From positions 1 through 33,540 of the forward strand of contig DIWQ01000004.1 in assembly GCA_002423555.1 (NCBI GenBank): a DNA stretch of 33,540 nucleotides, read 5' to 3'. Both the position numbers and the translations under genes were made by a program. This DNA comes from Patescibacteria group bacterium UBA6102. GTDB lineage: Bacteria; Patescibacteriota; Minisyncoccia; Minisyncoccales; UBA5738. The notes under the pieces were generated by a model. The model searched no databases. It had not been told where the DNA came from and saw only the letters and a list, made by a program, of their open reading frames with translations. Numbering within the stretch: position 1 is the first letter of the stretch; each line of letters opens with the position of its first letter. This document shows, one piece after another, positions 1-7,509 of the stretch.

Positions 1-336
1 AAAGAATCCAGCCCGGCCAACGATCAGGATAGCGAAGGAAATCCAATCAATTACAACGAATTCTCCGCGATGATGAAGGGAACATTGAGCCGCTTTTCGT
101 GGAGCGTGGAGGGAGTCGGAACCTCTTGCGGCGGCGGAGGCTATATAATGCCGGTTGATTTATTCATTGAGCACCGTGACCCAATCGGCGGCGCCGGATG
201 TTCCCGGTTTACCTACGGCGACTATGTTTACGCCCCGGAGATATTCAACGATCAAAAAAGCCACATCGTCAGAATGAGCAAAAACCAGGGCGACAAAGGC
301 GCCAACGGAGTGTTTGTCTTCATCTACGGCAATTAG
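1..336 (+). CDS. Partial hypothetical protein (C-terminal end)
   Basis: An open frame runs from the first base to a TAG at 334-336, giving about 111 residues of a protein whose start lies outside the window. The visible part is rich in Gly, Asp and aromatic residues (for example GTSCGGGGYIMPVDLF and FTYGDYVYAPEIF), with two Cys, and has no membrane segment. It reads like the end of an extracellular or beta-rich domain. An internal ATG at 70 exists, but the frame is open well upstream, so the gene very likely extends leftward. I do not recognise the family and assign no function. The next gene starts 42 bases later on the same strand. Confidence 0.6.
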   Translation, partial: KESSPANDQDSEGNPINYNEFSAMMKGTLSRFSWSVEGVGTSCGGGGYIMPVDLFIEHRDPIGGAGCSRFTYGDYVYAPEIFNDQKSHIVRMSKNQGDKGANGVFVFIYGN

Positions 337-357
337 CGAATTTGGCGCGGGGGGAAG

Positions 358-447
358 ATCAAAAACTAACAAAACGATATGGCAAAAAAGCAAAAAATAT
401 GGCTGGCGGTTTTTTTGGCGATGTTTCTGGTGCCGGAGATTTTGTGG
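358..447 (+). repeat. 90-bp direct repeat, copy 1
   Basis: Positions 358-447 match 3031-3120 at 88 of 90 bases; the differences fall at 366 and 375, upstream of the start codon. The repeat covers the ribosome-binding region and first 23 codons of a small membrane protein. Identity stops abruptly after the Trp codon at 445-447. Confidence 0.9.
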
Positions 448-723
448 TTTTGTGGCATCAGAGGGAATATTGGAGTGCCGTGGGTTCCAATTGATGGTTT
501 TTCCCAATTGATGGGTATTTTAACAGCTTATTTTACGACATTGATTCCATTTATTGGTTTAGTGGGATTACTAAAAACTATTAAAGAATTGCAAATTAAC
601 AAAAAATTTAAAATCTTCTTATTTATTGTAATAATTCCGATTTTATGTTGGTTGGCGTTTCTAACATTAATGCTAATTTGGGTAATGATTTATTATATTG
701 ATAAAGCCCCTCAAATTGGCTAA
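379..723 (+). CDS. Small membrane protein, paralogue A
   Basis: A 114-residue protein starting MAKKQKIWLAVFL. A short Lys-rich N-terminus precedes a first hydrophobic segment at about residues 7-23. Two more hydrophobic stretches lie at about 44-66 and 80-107, so about three membrane helices are expected. The first 23 residues are identical to those of the gene at 3052, and both proteins end in Pro-x-Ile-Gly, while the middle differs. The ATG at 379 is the start preserved in both copies. The lipase gene begins 4 bases after the stop. The family is not recognised; the paired paralogues suggest a fast-evolving surface or membrane protein of unknown role. Confidence 0.7.
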   Translation: MAKKQKIWLAVFLAMFLVPEILWFCGIRGNIGVPWVPIDGFSQLMGILTAYFTTLIPFIGLVGLLKTIKELQINKKFKIFLFIVIIPILCWLAFLTLMLIWVMIYYIDKAPQIG

Positions 724-727
724 ACAT

Positions 728-3028
728 ATGAAGCGATATTTGCCGATGTTTTTACTTCTGTTGATTGCATTTTCTTTATTCGCCTATTCCTGGGCGCAGG
801 AGTTGCCCGAGATTATCATTGAAGACGCGGACGCGACCACCACGATTGATCTGGCAACCCCGCCCGCGGATTTCTTTGTTGTCAATGAGCCTCCGTTTCT
901 TTTATCCGATGAGGTGGCGATTTGCCATGCCGATGCAAGGGAGGTGATTGATTTGGCAACTCCGCCGGAAGATTTTTTTGACGCGTCGGAAGCTGATTTG
1001 CGCTTGTCCGACGAAGTGGCAATCTGCCGCGCCGATGAAAAAATAACCATCAATCTGGTCGCTCCGCCCGAAGAATTCTTTGATCCCGCGCCGGAGGTGA
1101 AAATTTTATCCCGCACGCCGGTGCTTTTTGTGCCGGGATTATTGGGGACGGAGATAAGCGCCGGCGGCAATATGATTTGGATTAATGAAGAAATGTACAA
1201 CCCGTTCAATTCAGATAATTTTATGGACATATTAGCATTTGATAGTAATCTACTGCCGATTAACGCAACAGCATTAAAATATGTAATCAAGGAAAAAAAC
1301 TATTCTCTTTTTAATATAATTAATTTTCATTATGACTACACCCAAGGTCTGATGGATGAATTTGCCGCGCAGGGGTATGATGCGGCGGAGGGTAGCGAGA
1401 GCCAGACTTTTTACACCTTCCCCTACGACTGGCGTTACGGCGCCAGCGGAGTTTACCCCAAACCGAAGGAAACCGGCCAAATGGATGTCACCAACAGCGT
1501 TCTGCTGGGGCGAAGAATTGAAGAGCTGGCAAAAATTTCTCCCACGGGCAAGGTGGACGTGATCGCCCACAGTCTGGGCGGATTGATCGCCAAAAAGTAT
1601 GTTCTGGAAAACGGCAATCCCCAAATCGGCAAGCTGGTGTTTCTGGGCGTGCCGAATTTGGGCGCGCCGCTGGCGGGAAGAGGACTGATCACCGGCACGG
1701 ATTTTGGCGTATTCGGACTAAACCCCCAAGAATTAAAAAAAATCTCTCAAAATATGCCGGCCGCCTATGATTTGCTTCCTGCCAAGAATTACTTTTCCGC
1801 CAAAGGAAGCTGGGTGAGAATTCTCAAAGAAACCGATCGTTGGGGAGTCAACGAGACTCAAAATCTTGACTGGACGCAAACCCGAATCTATCTTGCCGGC
1901 GCGGGCGCCAACAATACCGCCTTGGCCAATGCCGCCAATCTCCATTCCGACGAATTTGACGGCGACAATATCTATGAGATTATGGCAAACAAGAGCATTG
2001 ACAGTTACAATATCGCCGGTTGCCGTTCGGCGACTTTTTCCACCTTGCTGGATATGCAGAACAAAACCGGCGTTCATCAATACTACGATTATTTTGAATT
2101 CGCCAACGGCGACGACACCGTGCCGTTTGAATCGGCCAACCGCAAACTGGCAAAAGACGAAAACACTTTCTACGTCCGCGACGCCAAGCACGGGCAAATG
2201 CCCAGCGCCGACGGCATCTGTCAAAAGATCGCCGGCATTATCTCGCAAAACAACATTCCTTTGCCGAACAATAAAATCATCACCCGCGCCCAATTGCTGG
2301 AAAATGAACGCCTCTGCCGCCTTCTGGGGATCGCGCTCCGCATTGACAGCCCGCTGGCGATCAAGGTAACCGATCAGGACGGCAACATCATTGAAAATGT
2401 TGCCGGCGTCGGCCCCAAAAATGAAATCCCCGGGGCGATGTTTGAAATCAACAACGGCAAAAAATTCGTCTACCTGCCCCAAAATGAAAACCAGCAATAT
2501 CAAATCAGCCTGCAAGGCGAAGGCGACGGTTTTTTCACTCTCACCGCCCGCGCGGTGGAAGATGATCTCCTCCGGGAGCCACGGGTTTTTTCTCTCTTGC
2601 CGGTGTCAAAAAATCTTTCCGGCGGGATTGAATTGAACGGACGGGAAACAATCATTAAAATTGACAACGACGGCGACGGCGAAATTGACCAAACCATTTC
2701 CCAGGATGAAACTTTCACCATCAATGAATTGATGGCCGACTTTAACCGCTATGTTGCCGCCGGACTGATTAAAAACCCGCAACGCACGGTTATTCTGGCG
2801 CAGTTGAAACTCTTGCAAAAAGAATTTGCCGCGTTGGAAAAATTGCAAGCCGACAACCGCTTGCCGCAAAAAGCCAAAACCGCGGCGATTGCCGCGGCGG
2901 GGCGGTTGATCAACCGGCAGATAGATTTGCTGGCCAAAGAAATTCAACTGATGGCCAAGCGGGGAACCGTCGGCAAAGAAATCGCCCAAGCGTTGTTGAG
3001 CGGATTGGAACGGGTGAGGATTAAGTGA
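728..3028 (+). CDS. Secreted LCAT/PGAP1-like alpha/beta-hydrolase (lipase or acyltransferase family)
   Basis: A 766-residue protein. The ATG at 728 is preferred over the in-frame start at 698 because it opens a clear signal peptide (MKRYLPMFLLLLIAFSLF, cleavage probably near residue 23). Next come about two and a half copies of a 34-residue repeat (residues 40-118). The alpha/beta-hydrolase domain spans about 130-500: an oxyanion-type VPGLLGTEI at 135-143, nucleophile Ser282 in AHSLGG, acid Asp462 or Asp463 in GDDTVP, and His488 in KHGQMP. The order and spacing match the lecithin:cholesterol acyltransferase-like/PGAP1-like group. The C-terminal part holds a calcium-loop-like DNDGDGEID at 646-654 and an Ala/Leu/Lys-rich helical tail. 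It probably cleaves or transfers acyl chains outside the cell; the substrate is unknown. It lies between two paralogous small membrane protein genes. Confidence 0.8.
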   Translation: MKRYLPMFLLLLIAFSLFAYSWAQELPEIIIEDADATTTIDLATPPADFFVVNEPPFLLSDEVAICHADAREVIDLATPPEDFFDASEADLRLSDEVAICRADEKITINLVAPPEEFFDPAPEVKILSRTPVLFVPGLLGTEISAGGNMIWINEEMYNPFNSDNFMDILAFDSNLLPINATALKYVIKEKNYSLFNIINFHYDYTQGLMDEFAAQGYDAAEGSESQTFYTFPYDWRYGASGVYPKPKETGQMDVTNSVLLGRRIEELAKISPTGKVDVIAHSLGGLIAKKYVLENGNPQIGKLVFLGVPNLGAPLAGRGLITGTDFGVFGLNPQELKKISQNMPAAYDLLPAKNYFSAKGSWVRILKETDRWGVNETQNLDWTQTRIYLAGAGANNTALANAANLHSDEFDGDNIYEIMANKSIDSYNIAGCRSATFSTLLDMQNKTGVHQYYDYFEFANGDDTVPFESANRKLAKDENTFYVRDAKHGQMPSADGICQKIAGIISQNNIPLPNNKIITRAQLLENERLCRLLGIALRIDSPLAIKVTDQDGNIIENVAGVGPKNEIPGAMFEINNGKKFVYLPQNENQQYQISLQGEGDGFFTLTARAVEDDLLREPRVFSLLPVSKNLSGGIELNGRETIIKIDNDGDGEIDQTISQDETFTINELMADFNRYVAAGLIKNPQRTVILAQLKLLQKEFAALEKLQADNRLPQKAKTAAIAAAGRLINRQIDLLAKEIQLMAKRGTVGKEIAQALLSGLERVRIK
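845..1111 (+). repeat. In-gene tandem repeat, 102-bp period, about 2.5 copies
   Basis: Within the lipase-like gene, units start at the Ile codons at 845, 947 and 1049, an exact 102-base (34-codon) spacing. Each unit begins with a version of IDLATPPEDFF, and the first two continue to LSDEVAIC and a downstream Ala-Asp. The third is cut short where the hydrolase domain begins. The copies are diverged at DNA level but in register, so the repeat is a protein-level linker or binding module just after the signal peptide. Confidence 0.85.
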
Positions 3029-3030
3029 CA

Positions 3031-3120
3031 ATCAAAAAATAACAAAACAATATGGCAAAAAAGCAAAAAATATGGCTGGCGGTTTTTTTGGCGATGTTTC
3101 TGGTGCCGGAGATTTTGTGG
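3031..3120 (+). repeat. 90-bp direct repeat, copy 2
   Basis: Second copy of the 358-447 repeat (88 of 90 bases identical, offset 2673). It starts just after the lipase stop codon and ends after codon 23 of the second small membrane protein. Confidence 0.9.
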
Positions 3121-3420
3121 CCACAATCAACAATTATACTCTATTCTTGGATTAGGGAAGTTTTTTTCGGTATTTCACCGGTTGCCGGAGAATTTTCAAG
3201 ATTTAGTATTTTTAGTTTTAATCAATTGCCACAATTATCAAATGCTTTATTTTTGTTGAAAATATTTGGACTAGTTTCTGCTTTTATTTATTCCTTAATA
3301 TTATTTTCCAAATCAAAAAATGTAAAAATATTGATAACAAATATCATTATAGCTTTATTGTTGATTGTTAATTTATTTTATATTTTATTTTTGATAAATT
3401 TTAGCCCTCGTATTGGCTAA
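3052..3420 (+). CDS. Small membrane protein, paralogue B
   Basis: A 122-residue protein whose first 23 residues (starting MAKKQKIWLAVFL) are identical to those of the gene at 379. The rest is unrelated at a glance, apart from the shared Pro-x-Ile-Gly ending. Hydrophobic segments lie at about 7-23, 65-85 and 92-115, so three membrane helices are likely. The DNA around both stop codons is also similar (15 of 17 bases ending in attggctaaa), so the two genes match at both ends and differ in the middle. The body is visibly more AT-rich than the shared leader. Function unknown. Confidence 0.7.
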   Translation: MAKKQKIWLAVFLAMFLVPEILWPQSTIILYSWIREVFFGISPVAGEFSRFSIFSFNQLPQLSNALFLLKIFGLVSAFIYSLILFSKSKNVKILITNIIIALLLIVNLFYILFLINFSPRIG

Positions 3421-3516
3421 AACATGTTTTTCCATTGCGAGATTTACAGCTGTGAGGAGGGCGGGGTGAGCGATCCCAAGCCGGTGCGGTAGTAAGTGGC
3501 GGGAAATAGTGAGAAT

Positions 3517-3545
3517 TTGGCTTTTTGGCGCTTTTGAAGTATATT
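3517..3545 (+). promoter_or_regulatory. Candidate sigma70-like promoter for the metallopeptidase gene
   Basis: TTGGCT at 3517-3522 and TATATT at 3540-3545 are separated by 17 bases. The -35 matches four of six consensus bases and the -10 five of six. Transcription would begin near 3552, so the in-frame ATG at 3550 would not be used and the ATG at 3574 is favoured. Confidence 0.4.
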
Positions 3546-3573
3546 TAAAATGTGTTTAATGAGGCGTAATGAA

Positions 3574-5319
3574 ATGATTGGAGGGCGGAAAGCCAAAAAA
3601 GTTTTATGGTGCGGGTTGGCGGCGGTAGCGATGATTGCGCTGTTGCCGTTTTTTGCGCGGGCGGATAACTATGGCGATCAGGCGGCGTTCAACATTGACA
3701 AGCAATACGATTCGGCGGGAAGAAGCCAACTTTCGGCATCGCTGGTCTGGGCGGGAGCGAAGATCTATTTTTATGCCGACAATGCCTGGTGGAACAATTT
3801 GGATTCGTCGGAGCGTCAGCGATACGGCACTGTGCTTTCGGGTCTGGATGCGGAATTTTCACGACACATCCAGCCCAAGCTCACGGAGCTTTTTGGCGCT
3901 AGCGCCGGTTCCGGCCCATCCCGCAACGGCAAACTCACAATCTTGATTCATCAAATGATCAAGGGTACCGGCGGCTATATCAACACGGCGGATGGTTATT
4001 CCAAATACCAATCTCCCGGATCAAACGAAAGAGAGATGGTTTATTTCAATGTTTCTTTTGTTGACGCGCCGCTGGCAAAAACTTATCTGGCACATGAATA
4101 TACGCACTTGATCACCTTTAACCAAAAGGAACGTTTGCGCCACGTGATTGAAGAGGTCTGGCTCAACGAAGTCCGCGCCGAATATTCCTCCACGATTTTG
4201 GGTTATGATGCTCCGTTCGGAGGGAGCAATTTCCAGCAACGGGTGAGATCCTTTTTAAACGACTCCGGCAAAAGCTTGACGGAATGGGAAAACGTGCCGG
4301 CCAACTACGGCGCGGCGCATTTGTGGGCGCAATATGTTGTTGACCATTATGGCGTCGCGATATTGGCCGATTCCATGAAAAGCGACCAAACGGGAATTGC
4401 CTCCATTGATTACGCGCTGAGAAAAAACGGCTTTGATGTTGATTTCACCCAAGTTTTTCGCGACTGGATTGTCGCGCTGGCGGCCAATGATTGTTCAATC
4501 GGCCCGAAATATTGTTATAAATATCCGGATTTGCGGGAGTTTGCCGTTTCTCCCCGAATCAATTATCTGCCGGTCTCGGATCAGGTTTCCTTGTCGGTGA
4601 CCTACAACACGCCCTATTTTGCCGCTAATTGGCAAAAAATCACGGGCGGCTCCGGCAGTTTGCGCCTTGATTTTGCCGCCGCCGGGGAGCACAAATTTAT
4701 TGTGCCTTATTTGACTTGCGATTCTGCCGGAAAGTGCTCTGCCGGCGAACTGGAAACCGCCGCGGACGGCAATGCGATGTTGAAAATTGAAGATTTCGGC
4801 CGGCGTTATTCTTCACTGGTTTTGATGCCGTTCGGTTCGGGGAAAAATTTCGGCTTCGGTTCAGGGACAGGAACAATGTTGCCTTATTCGTTTAAAATTT
4901 CAATCGTGCCGACTGAAGTGGCACCCGCCGGAGAAACGGAAAACGAAAAATTGCAAATTGAGGCGTTGCAAAAACAGGTTGATGCATTAAAAGCCGAGAT
5001 TGCCCGCGTGATCGCAATTTTGGCGGCGCGAGTTTCGGTCGCGCCGAAATTTTCCTGCGGCGCGATTACCGCCGATTTATGTTCGGGCGCGGCAAACCGC
5101 GCGCAAATTGTTTGTCTGCAAGAATTTTTGAGATCGCAAGGCAGTTTGATTTATCCGGGCGGACTTTTGAGCGGCAATTTTGACGCCGCCACCCGCGCCG
5201 CGGTGATCCGCTTCCAGGAAAAGCACGCCGCCGAAATTCTTTGGCCGCTGGGGTTGAAATCCGGCACCGGCTACGTCGGCGCCGCCACCCGCGCCAAGAT
5301 CAACCAGTTAATGAAATAA
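3574..5319 (+). CDS. Secreted zinc metallopeptidase with C-terminal peptidoglycan-binding domain
   Basis: A 581-residue protein. The ATG at 3574 follows a GAGG 9 bases upstream and opens a signal peptide (KKVLWCGLAAVAMIALLPFF, ending in ARA near residue 29). In-frame ATGs at 3550 and 3559 are less likely. The catalytic region holds HEYTH at 174-178 with downstream acidic residues Glu199 (WLNE) and Glu203 (AEY), a gluzincin-like zinc site. A beta-rich domain follows, then a short coiled coil near 455-485. Residues 493-581 form a PG_binding_1-type domain (CLQEFL, GNFDAATRAAVIRFQEKH, YVGAATRAKINQL), similar to those common in Parcubacteria. It probably acts in or outside the cell wall. Target unknown. 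Confidence 0.8.
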   Translation: MIGGRKAKKVLWCGLAAVAMIALLPFFARADNYGDQAAFNIDKQYDSAGRSQLSASLVWAGAKIYFYADNAWWNNLDSSERQRYGTVLSGLDAEFSRHIQPKLTELFGASAGSGPSRNGKLTILIHQMIKGTGGYINTADGYSKYQSPGSNEREMVYFNVSFVDAPLAKTYLAHEYTHLITFNQKERLRHVIEEVWLNEVRAEYSSTILGYDAPFGGSNFQQRVRSFLNDSGKSLTEWENVPANYGAAHLWAQYVVDHYGVAILADSMKSDQTGIASIDYALRKNGFDVDFTQVFRDWIVALAANDCSIGPKYCYKYPDLREFAVSPRINYLPVSDQVSLSVTYNTPYFAANWQKITGGSGSLRLDFAAAGEHKFIVPYLTCDSAGKCSAGELETAADGNAMLKIEDFGRRYSSLVLMPFGSGKNFGFGSGTGTMLPYSFKISIVPTEVAPAGETENEKLQIEALQKQVDALKAEIARVIAILAARVSVAPKFSCGAITADLCSGAANRAQIVCLQEFLRSQGSLIYPGGLLSGNFDAATRAAVIRFQEKHAAEILWPLGLKSGTGYVGAATRAKINQLMK

Positions 5320-5333
5320 CAATTAAAAGTATT

Positions 5334-6137
5334 ATGGATAAAAAAATCGGCATTGTCGGAGTGGGTGTTGTTGGTAATGCGGTTGCCAGTGTTATTCCGG
5401 GCGTGTTGCTCTATGATAAATACAAAAACATCGGTTCTGTTAAGGAGGTTAATGAAGCCGAGATTATTTTCGTGTGCGTTAATACTCCTTATAATCCCGA
5501 AAAAGGATGCGATATCTCTGCGGTGGATGAGGTTATTTCTCAAATCAAAGGAAACAAAATCATAGTCATAAAATCAACCGTCACTCCCGGAACAACCGAA
5601 AAAATGCAAGCAAAGTATCCACACCACTCCGTATTGTTCAATCCTGAATTTTTGCGCCAAGCGCATGCTACTGATGACATGAAAAATCCCGATGAGCAAG
5701 TTGTCGGGTATACCGCAAAAAGCAAGCAATACGCGCAAGAAATTTTGGATATTCTGCCCAAATCGGAGCATAACTTTATTGTTCCGTCCAAAGACGCGGA
5801 AATGGCAAAATATTTTTCAAACACCTTTTTAGCGCTTAAAGTTATTTTTGCCAACCAGATTTATGATGTATGCCAGAAAATGGGGATTGATTATGATGCG
5901 GTGAAAGAAGTGGCATCGGTCAGTCCGAGATTCGCGTTTTCTCATTTTGACGTAAATTTTGACGGCTACAGAGGTTATAGCGGCGCCTGCTTGCCTAAAG
6001 ATACCAAAGCTTTAATTAGATTTGGCGACGAAATCGGCGTTGACCTCTCCCTGCTTAAAGAAGCTGATATGATCAATAAAAAACTTTTGTTTTCCAATAA
6101 AGATATTTCCGGCGACCTTCTGAAATTATATCAATAA
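5334..6137 (+). CDS. Truncated UDP-glucose/GDP-mannose dehydrogenase family protein (WbpA-like)
   Basis: A 267-residue protein starting at ATG 5334; the longer frame from 5241 overlaps the previous gene and is not needed. It has an N-terminal Rossmann motif G9-x-G11-x-x-G14, then family motifs CVNTP, KSTVTPGTTE, NPEFLRQ and EMAKYFSNTF. The catalytic Cys219 lies in SGACLPKD. Family members usually run about 390-450 residues and carry a C-terminal UDP-binding domain; here the protein stops about 48 residues after the Cys, so that domain is absent. With the next three genes it matches a WbpA role, oxidising UDP-GlcNAc C6 to the uronic acid. The missing domain means the substrate may differ or another protein may complete the site. 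Confidence 0.75.
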   Translation: MDKKIGIVGVGVVGNAVASVIPGVLLYDKYKNIGSVKEVNEAEIIFVCVNTPYNPEKGCDISAVDEVISQIKGNKIIVIKSTVTPGTTEKMQAKYPHHSVLFNPEFLRQAHATDDMKNPDEQVVGYTAKSKQYAQEILDILPKSEHNFIVPSKDAEMAKYFSNTFLALKVIFANQIYDVCQKMGIDYDAVKEVASVSPRFAFSHFDVNFDGYRGYSGACLPKDTKALIRFGDEIGVDLSLLKEADMINKKLLFSNKDISGDLLKLYQ

Positions 6138-6145
6138 CGAAATAT

Positions 6146-6943
6146 ATGGAATACATAATTGTTGGCTCCGGTTTTATTTTCAGGCGGCACCTTCTTTCAA
6201 TAAAGGAAACCGGCGGCGAAATATTGGATGTTGTTAACGAAACGCACGGTCGGGGAGACGAATGGAAAAAAGCGATTACCAATCCCGACGCGGATTGCGT
6301 GGTTATTCTTGCGCCGAATTATTTACATTATGAAATCGCCAAGGCCGCCAATGAAGCGGGGAAGACCGTTTTGTGCGAAAAGCCGCTGGCGTTAAAATCC
6401 GAACACGTGAAAGATTTGGCTGACCGAAAAAATATTTTTGTGGTCCAGCAGTTGCATTATCACGAGGGAGTGATAAAAATGAGGCGTGAAATATCAAAAG
6501 ATAAACATTATGATATTCACATTGACGTTGATGTTCACCGCGACCGGCACTATTTTGACGGCTGGAAAGGCAATATGGAGTTATCCGGAGGGCCGTTATT
6601 TACTCTTGGTGTTCATTATTTTGAACTTTTGCTGTATCTGTTTGGCCCCGCGACCAGAGCACAGATGACCAGTTTTGACGGTAAAGCCGGCCAGGGGATC
6701 ATTGAAGGAGCCAATTACAACTGTCAATGGCGCGTGAGCGTGGGGGCTCCCGTTGGCCAAAACAAAAGATTTTTCAACGTTAACGGCATTGCCTTAAACC
6801 TTTCCGGCAAGGAAAACCTGGCCGAAGAGAACCTGCATAATTTCGTGTATCAGGATTTACTGCAAGGGAGGGGAGTGACCCCCGCACAAGCTCTTCCGGC
6901 AATTGAATTGATTGAAAAATTATATGACGATTACCATTCATAA
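6146..6943 (+). CDS. Gfo/Idh/MocA-family oxidoreductase (WbpB-like)
   Basis: A 265-residue NAD(P)-dependent sugar oxidoreductase. The N-terminal Rossmann start is YIIVGSGFIFRRH, the conserved EKP is at 78-80 with Lys79, and the C-terminal domain has SGGPLFTLGVHYFELL with the catalytic-type His157. It is somewhat shorter than WbpB-type enzymes (about 315 residues). In the WbpA-B-E-D pathway this enzyme oxidises C3 of UDP-GlcNAc uronic acid to the 3-keto form for transamination. It starts 8 bases after the dehydrogenase stop and its end overlaps the acetyltransferase start, so the genes are probably co-translated. Assignment to this pathway rests on family and gene order. Confidence 0.75.
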   Translation: MEYIIVGSGFIFRRHLLSIKETGGEILDVVNETHGRGDEWKKAITNPDADCVVILAPNYLHYEIAKAANEAGKTVLCEKPLALKSEHVKDLADRKNIFVVQQLHYHEGVIKMRREISKDKHYDIHIDVDVHRDRHYFDGWKGNMELSGGPLFTLGVHYFELLLYLFGPATRAQMTSFDGKAGQGIIEGANYNCQWRVSVGAPVGQNKRFFNVNGIALNLSGKENLAEENLHNFVYQDLLQGRGVTPAQALPAIELIEKLYDDYHS

Positions 6944-7502
6944 AACTGCCGAAGTATCAATCAATGCCAAAATCGGCAAGGGCACGAAGATTTGGCAAAA
7001 CGCGCAAATTGCCGATAACAGTGAAATCGGAGAAAACTGTGTCATTGGCCATAATTGCGCGGTCTTTGGCGCAAAAATTGGCGACGGCGTTAAATTGGAA
7101 TCCAATGTTGACGTTTGGCGGGGGGTATTATTGGAAGATTTTGTCTTTGTTGGCCCTTCGGCAGTTTTTACCAACGATTTGAATCCGCGGGCAAAATATC
7201 CCAAAAAAGATTTTTCGCAATATGGCCAGTGGCTTTCAACTTTAATCAAAGAGGGAGCGACTATCGGCGCCAATGCCACAATCGTTTGTGGGACTGTCGT
7301 TGGCAAATGGGCCTTTATTGCCGCTGGAGCGGTTGTCAAGGGGGAAGTTCCCGATTATGCGTTGATGGCCGGGGTTCCCGCCAAGCAAATTGGCTGGATG
7401 TGCGAATGCGCCAGCAAACTTGTTTTTAAGAACGGTATGGCGGCATGCAAAATCTGCGGTCGGAAATATATAAAATCGGGCAATGTTATAAATGAATCGT
7501 AA
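6924..7502 (+). CDS. Left-handed beta-helix sugar N-acetyltransferase (WbpD-like)
   Basis: A 192-residue hexapeptide-repeat protein. The ATG at 6924 is used; an upstream in-frame TTG at 6912 is less likely. Repeats of the I-G-x-x type run through about residues 5-145 (IGKGTKIW, IGENCVIGHN, IGDGVKLE, IGANATIVCGTVVG) and end in the family-typical GVPAKQIGWM. A small Cys cluster follows (CECA and CKICGRKY), as in WbpD/WlbB relatives. Expected role: acetyl-CoA-dependent acetylation of the 3-amino group of UDP-GlcNAc3NA. It overlaps the previous gene by 20 bases and is followed or slightly overlapped by the aminotransferase. Confidence 0.8.
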   Translation: MTITIHKTAEVSINAKIGKGTKIWQNAQIADNSEIGENCVIGHNCAVFGAKIGDGVKLESNVDVWRGVLLEDFVFVGPSAVFTNDLNPRAKYPKKDFSQYGQWLSTLIKEGATIGANATIVCGTVVGKWAFIAAGAVVKGEVPDYALMAGVPAKQIGWMCECASKLVFKNGMAACKICGRKYIKSGNVINES

Positions 7503-7509
7503 TGCAAAT

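Noticed and set aside
1733..2515. 260-codon open frame on the minus strand
   Set aside because: It is antisense to the lipase-like gene, which has a signal peptide and complete catalytic motifs. The minus-strand product shows no recognisable features.
5241..5333. Longer start for the dehydrogenase
   Set aside because: The extra 31 residues are Arg-rich, overlap the metallopeptidase end and precede the expected Rossmann start, so ATG 5334 is used.
5616..5623. TATCCACA as a second DnaA box
   Set aside because: It lies inside the dehydrogenase coding region and lacks the first T of the consensus; likely chance.
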